A stretch of DNA of 47,149 nucleotides, from positions 1-47,149 of the forward strand of contig JACQFX010000042.1 in assembly GCA_016199835.1 (NCBI GenBank). Direction: 5' to 3'. The translations under genes and the position numbers were made by a program. Position 1 is the stretch's first letter. Each line of letters begins with the position of its first letter. The notes below the pieces were generated by a model, which ran no database searches, was not told where the DNA came from, and saw nothing but the letters and a program-made list of their open reading frames with translations. Positions 45,033 to 47,149 of this stretch are shown in pieces. The stretch comes from Nitrosomonadales bacterium (GTDB taxonomy: Bacteria; Pseudomonadota; Gammaproteobacteria; Burkholderiales; Gallionellaceae).

Positions 45033-45271
45033 TGCCCGCGCTCATAGAGTTCGTCACGCGTCCAGTTGCGCTCACCGCAGGCTTCCTGCTTGCGCAGGCG
45101 GGCGATCAAAGCCGTCTTAGACGCGCTGCGTTGCGCGTCTACCGACTTGGCGGGAGAAATGGTCGCGACGGGTCTACCCCTTGAAACCACGGTGAATATC
45201 TCGCCTTGACTGACATCGCGCAACACGCTTGAAAACTGGCGGTTGGCATCTGCTGCGGTAACGGTTTTCAT
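45029..45271 (-). CDS. Phd/YefM-type antitoxin
   Basis: 80 residues from ATG 45271, which has GGAG 6 bases upstream. The N-terminal Phd fold is clear (TAADANRQFSSVLRDVSQGE and FTVVSRGRPVATISPAK), followed by a C-terminal toxin-binding tail. It overlaps vapC by 4 bp. Phd-type antitoxins paired with PIN toxins are common. It represses its own promoter in known systems. Confidence 0.92.
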   Translation of the reverse strand: MKTVTAADANRQFSSVLRDVSQGEIFTVVSRGRPVATISPAKSVDAQRSASKTALIARLRKQEACGERNWTRDELYERGQ

Positions 45272-45405
45272 GAGGACTCCTTTACATGTAGTGTTCAGCA
45301 CTACTTTATTAGACAGGTATTTTATTGTCAAGATGCGTTTGAAAATGCGTTTGAAAATGAGTTGCTGGCGGCGCAATCGCATAAAGCGTGCGGGGGCCGA
45401 GACCG

Positions 45406-45528
45406 ATGTGGGATCAAAACAGTGGGTTCAACGCGCCATGCATGAATCTCGACCCAATAACCACGCTCCTGCTGAACGATGTTGCCGTTCAAATCAATCA
45501 ACGTATCAATGCCGTTATCTGTCTGCAT
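45406..45528 (-). pseudogene. Truncated tumE copy (first 41 codons)
   Basis: The first 41 residues (starting MQTDNGIDTLIDLNGNIVQQ) match the intact tumE at 38704-39066 with a single change; the match stops at residue 41 at a junction near 45413. The frame then runs on in unrelated sequence to 45328. It lies 74 bp downstream of the third HipB-like gene, in the same order as the intact unit, and has no tumA. Confidence 0.85.
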
Positions 45529-45602
45529 GCGTTAGTGTATCAACTGATGATAAAGTTCACCACCCTATAAATCGCCCCTATAGATCGAGGCAATGAAAAC
45601 AC

Positions 45603-45839
45603 TTACGTCATATCACCCGGTAATCTCAGCCTGACTTCAATACCGAAGCGGTTACAGACGGATAAAACTTTTCCGACCTGAGCTGAGGGCTTACCTTGCT
45701 CCAGACCGTTCAGAAAAGGCAAACTCACGTTGCACAGCGCAGCGGCATCACGTTGAATCAAACCGGATTCTTTGCGAACAAGCCGAAGGATTTTTCCAAG
45801 CTCTGCGATAGAGGAAATATCAACTTCCCTGTGTGCCAT
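45603..45839 (-). CDS. HipB-like helix-turn-helix regulator, copy 3
   Basis: 78 residues, differing from copy 1 (39129-39365) at five positions (2, 7, 28, 36 and 52); one change, T28 to I, is at the first helix of the DNA-binding motif. It has its own operator at 45858-45918 and precedes only a truncated tumE. With no partner toxin it is either a free regulator able to act on the other two operators or a decaying copy. Confidence 0.83.
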   Translation of the reverse strand: MAHREVDISSIAELGKILRLVRKESGLIQRDAAALCNVSLPFLNGLEQGKPSAQVGKVLSVCNRFGIEVRLRLPGDMT

Positions 45840-45857
45840 AGCCCACCCCCTCAAGAT

Positions 45858-45918
45858 AAACGAGCGTTGAATTTTTCCTTGTATTTTCTCTCAATGCAAC
45901 AAAAATTCAACGCTCGTT
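45858..45918 (-). promoter_or_regulatory. Inverted-repeat operator, copy 3
   Basis: Arms AAACGAGCGTTGAATTTTT (45858-45876) and AAAAATTCAACGCTCGTT (45901-45918) pair perfectly over 18 bases. The inner palindrome is weakened (TTGTAT...ATGCAA). It lies between two divergent units: the HipB-like gene to the left and the tumE-like gene to the right, so it could affect both. Confidence 0.85.
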
Positions 45919-46020
45919 GCTAGCCGTTCACTAAAGGTGTGTAAATTTTGTTTTAAGTTAGCCTGAAACCCTTGCGCGACAAGGTTTTCAACGGAAATTT
46001 GATGCGCATAAAATCTTCTG

Positions 46021-46447
46021 ATGAAAAATTCCGCGCAAACCCAATAAAGACGCTGGTTCAGATACGCTTGAATTCCTGCTGGCATTCGATGGACACATCC
46101 ACCGTTATGCTGGCGGCTACTGGCTGAAATTCGAGATAGCGAAAGTACAGGAATGTGAGGGAAAACCGCACGGACTGGACTACTCCTTTACCCTGCATGG
46201 GCCAGACAACCGAAGGCTGATCGGCTTTGATAACGCGCACAGCGTGTCTGCCAAGGGATCACGTTTCAACAAGCGCCCGAAAACGATGGATCATTGGCAT
46301 CGAACGGAAACAGATGAGGGGCGCCCCTATACGTTCAAGGATGCGGAAACATTGATGGACGATTTTTTCGACGAAGTTGAACGTGTGCTTGCAGAGCACG
46401 GTATCCCGTTCGAGACCGTCGAAGTAAAGGAAGGAGATAAACCATGA
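46021..46447 (+). pseudogene. tumE: Second tumE-family toxin gene, apparently frameshifted near its start
   Basis: From about 46030 to 46447 one frame encodes a TumE-like protein of about 135 residues (DTLEFLLAFDGHIHRYAGGY, IGFDNAHSVS, YTFKDAETLMDDFFDEVERV), aligning along its length with the intact tumE at 38704. That frame has a TGA at 46022 and no ATG, GTG or TTG in a sensible place. An ATG at 46021 followed by five A residues is one base out of frame; with four As it would read MKIPRKPNKDAGSDTLEF and join the toxin. The stop overlaps tumA by 4 bp. Either the gene is inactivated, or an unusual start (ATT or CTG) is used, or there is a sequencing error. Confidence 0.7.
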
Positions 46448-46821
46448 AGCATTTAAAAATTCAGAGCCATGCATCCTTGCGCGAAGAAATGAAGGCTGTT
46501 GCACGCGGGGAGAGGCCGGCAGCGAAGGATGCTGGAGGCACGACGTTCGACTCTGTCGAGGCGCTGATGCGTCTGCTGACGCCACAGAACCGTCAACTCT
46601 TGGCCATCATTCGCGACAAGAAGCCGCAGTCAATCGCCGAACTCGCGGTGCTGACGGGCCGAGCGCAACCGAACCTTACTCGCACCCTTGGTAAGCTTGA
46701 AGCAATTGGTTTCGTGCGGCTGAAAAATGTTGACCGTCGCAAGGTGCCGACAGCTACCGTCCACTCTCTCCGGATCAACATTGACCCGTTCTCGCAAAAT
46801 GATCGGCTGGAATTTGCATGA
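46444..46821 (+). CDS. tumA: TumA-type antitoxin, second copy (HVO_A0114-like)
   Basis: 125 residues with a winged helix (SIAELAVLTGRAQPNLTRTL, then LEAIGFVRLKNVDRRKVPTA), related to but clearly diverged from the copy at 38357-38707. It starts within the toxin stop (ATGA overlap) and has a good GGAG upstream. It looks intact although its toxin appears frameshifted, so it may remain as an orphan antitoxin. Confidence 0.75.
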   Translation: MKHLKIQSHASLREEMKAVARGERPAAKDAGGTTFDSVEALMRLLTPQNRQLLAIIRDKKPQSIAELAVLTGRAQPNLTRTLGKLEAIGFVRLKNVDRRKVPTATVHSLRINIDPFSQNDRLEFA

Positions 46822-46839
46822 TGTAGATGAACAGTTACC

Positions 46840-46894
46840 GATACGTCAACTCATAAATCTTCGGCTGACGCTATCAGAACTGATGCTCGTTGAT
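46840..46894 (+). repeat. 55-bp repeat B, near copy of 39502-39557
   Basis: GATACGTCAACTCATAAATC...GACGCTATCAG, then GATGCTCGTTGAT, matches repeat A with about five differences in direct orientation. The palindrome is eroded. Further GATACCGTCA-like copies follow at about 46904-46926. Confidence 0.8.
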
Positions 46895-47011
46895 ATTTGC
46901 TCCAATACCGTCAACGATACCGTCACCAGAAGAAAGCTGCGCCAATTTCTCACGTAAAATCAAGGCGGCAGTTTGCCGTATATAATTGATTTAAAAGTGT
47001 TCGGCGATCAG

Positions 47012-47149
47012 TAGTGTCCGGTTAAAAATCAAACAGAATCATTTGGTTGCCAGGTTGAGGCGTAATGGTTCCGGCGGTATCTGGCTGCAAGGCGCATGAA
47101 ATAAGGGTTTTCTCGAAAATCGAGACCGATAATATCTGTAGCAAAGTGT
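47012..47149 (-). mobile_element. Insertion-sequence end with C-terminal transposase fragment
   Basis: The stretch AGTGTCCGGTTAAAA (47012-47026) looks like an IS terminal repeat. Just inside it a minus-strand frame enters from the right edge and ends at 47029, encoding 39 residues (GLDFRENPYFMRLAARYRRN, then HYASTWQPNDSV). This is probably the C-terminus of a transposase, but the family cannot be named from so little. Confidence 0.45.

Larger units (their letters stand above)
45413..45918. repeat. Segmental duplication, copy 2
   Basis: Direct-repeat partner of 38951-39443, about 6.5 kb away, carrying the tumE 5' end, the HipB-like gene and operator. Recombination between the two would remove the helicase, hipBA and vapC genes. 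Confidence 0.85.

Overview
The window reads as a chromosomal segment of a betaproteobacterium, probably of the Gallionellaceae or a nearby Nitrosomonadales lineage. This is inferred from gene content, GC-rich codon use and neighbourhoods such as dnaX-ybaB-recR and tldD-nit-yhdP; there is no rRNA or other marker to prove it. No tRNA, CRISPR array or prophage was seen.

Left edge (1-4.1 kb): a partial IS701-type transposase has inserted into the 3' end of a ygfX-like gene. That gene is the last of a minus-strand signalling operon: class III adenylate/guanylate cyclase, TssQ-like lipoprotein, Ser/Thr kinase, YgfX-like protein. No type VI secretion genes lie nearby.

Core region (4.1-30.6 kb): mostly housekeeping genes. 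On the minus strand are 4.5S RNA (ffs), dnaX, ybaB, recR and rluB. Then come a thioredoxin-fold membrane protein, class I fumarase, an MgtA-type Mg2+ ATPase, the RbgA/YlqF GTPase, a class I aminotransferase with a TTG start, and tldD, a nitrilase and yhdP. A plus-strand run follows: glnE, ilvE, a CHCC zinc-finger protein, waaF, phosphomannomutase/phosphoglucomutase, an EAL-HDOD protein and a Tas-like aldo/keto reductase. Palindromic dispersed repeats sit between many of these genes; one supplies a stop codon and another a probable ribosome binding site.

Signalling region (30.6-37.9 kb): a PAS histidine kinase and LuxR-type response regulator pair lies upstream of a 1616-residue protein. That protein joins a lysine/alanine-rich tail, CheB, CheR, a long coiled coil, PAS domains, GGDEF and EAL. 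A small ORF overlaps its stop.

Accessory island (37.9-47.1 kb): decayed fragments, an SNF2 helicase with a SWIM zinc finger, and a dense set of toxin-antitoxin genes. These are hipBA, phd-vapC, an intact tumE-tumA, a tumE-tumA whose toxin looks frameshifted, and a truncated third tumE. Three 78-residue HipB-like regulators each sit behind a nearly identical ~61-bp inverted-repeat operator, but only one has a hipA partner. One of the others precedes tumE-tumA. A ~500-bp direct duplication and a ~55-bp direct repeat bracket the helicase/hipBA/vapC block. An insertion-sequence end lies at the right edge. The shared operator and HipB-like regulators across unrelated toxins are the strongest candidate here for an undescribed regulatory system.
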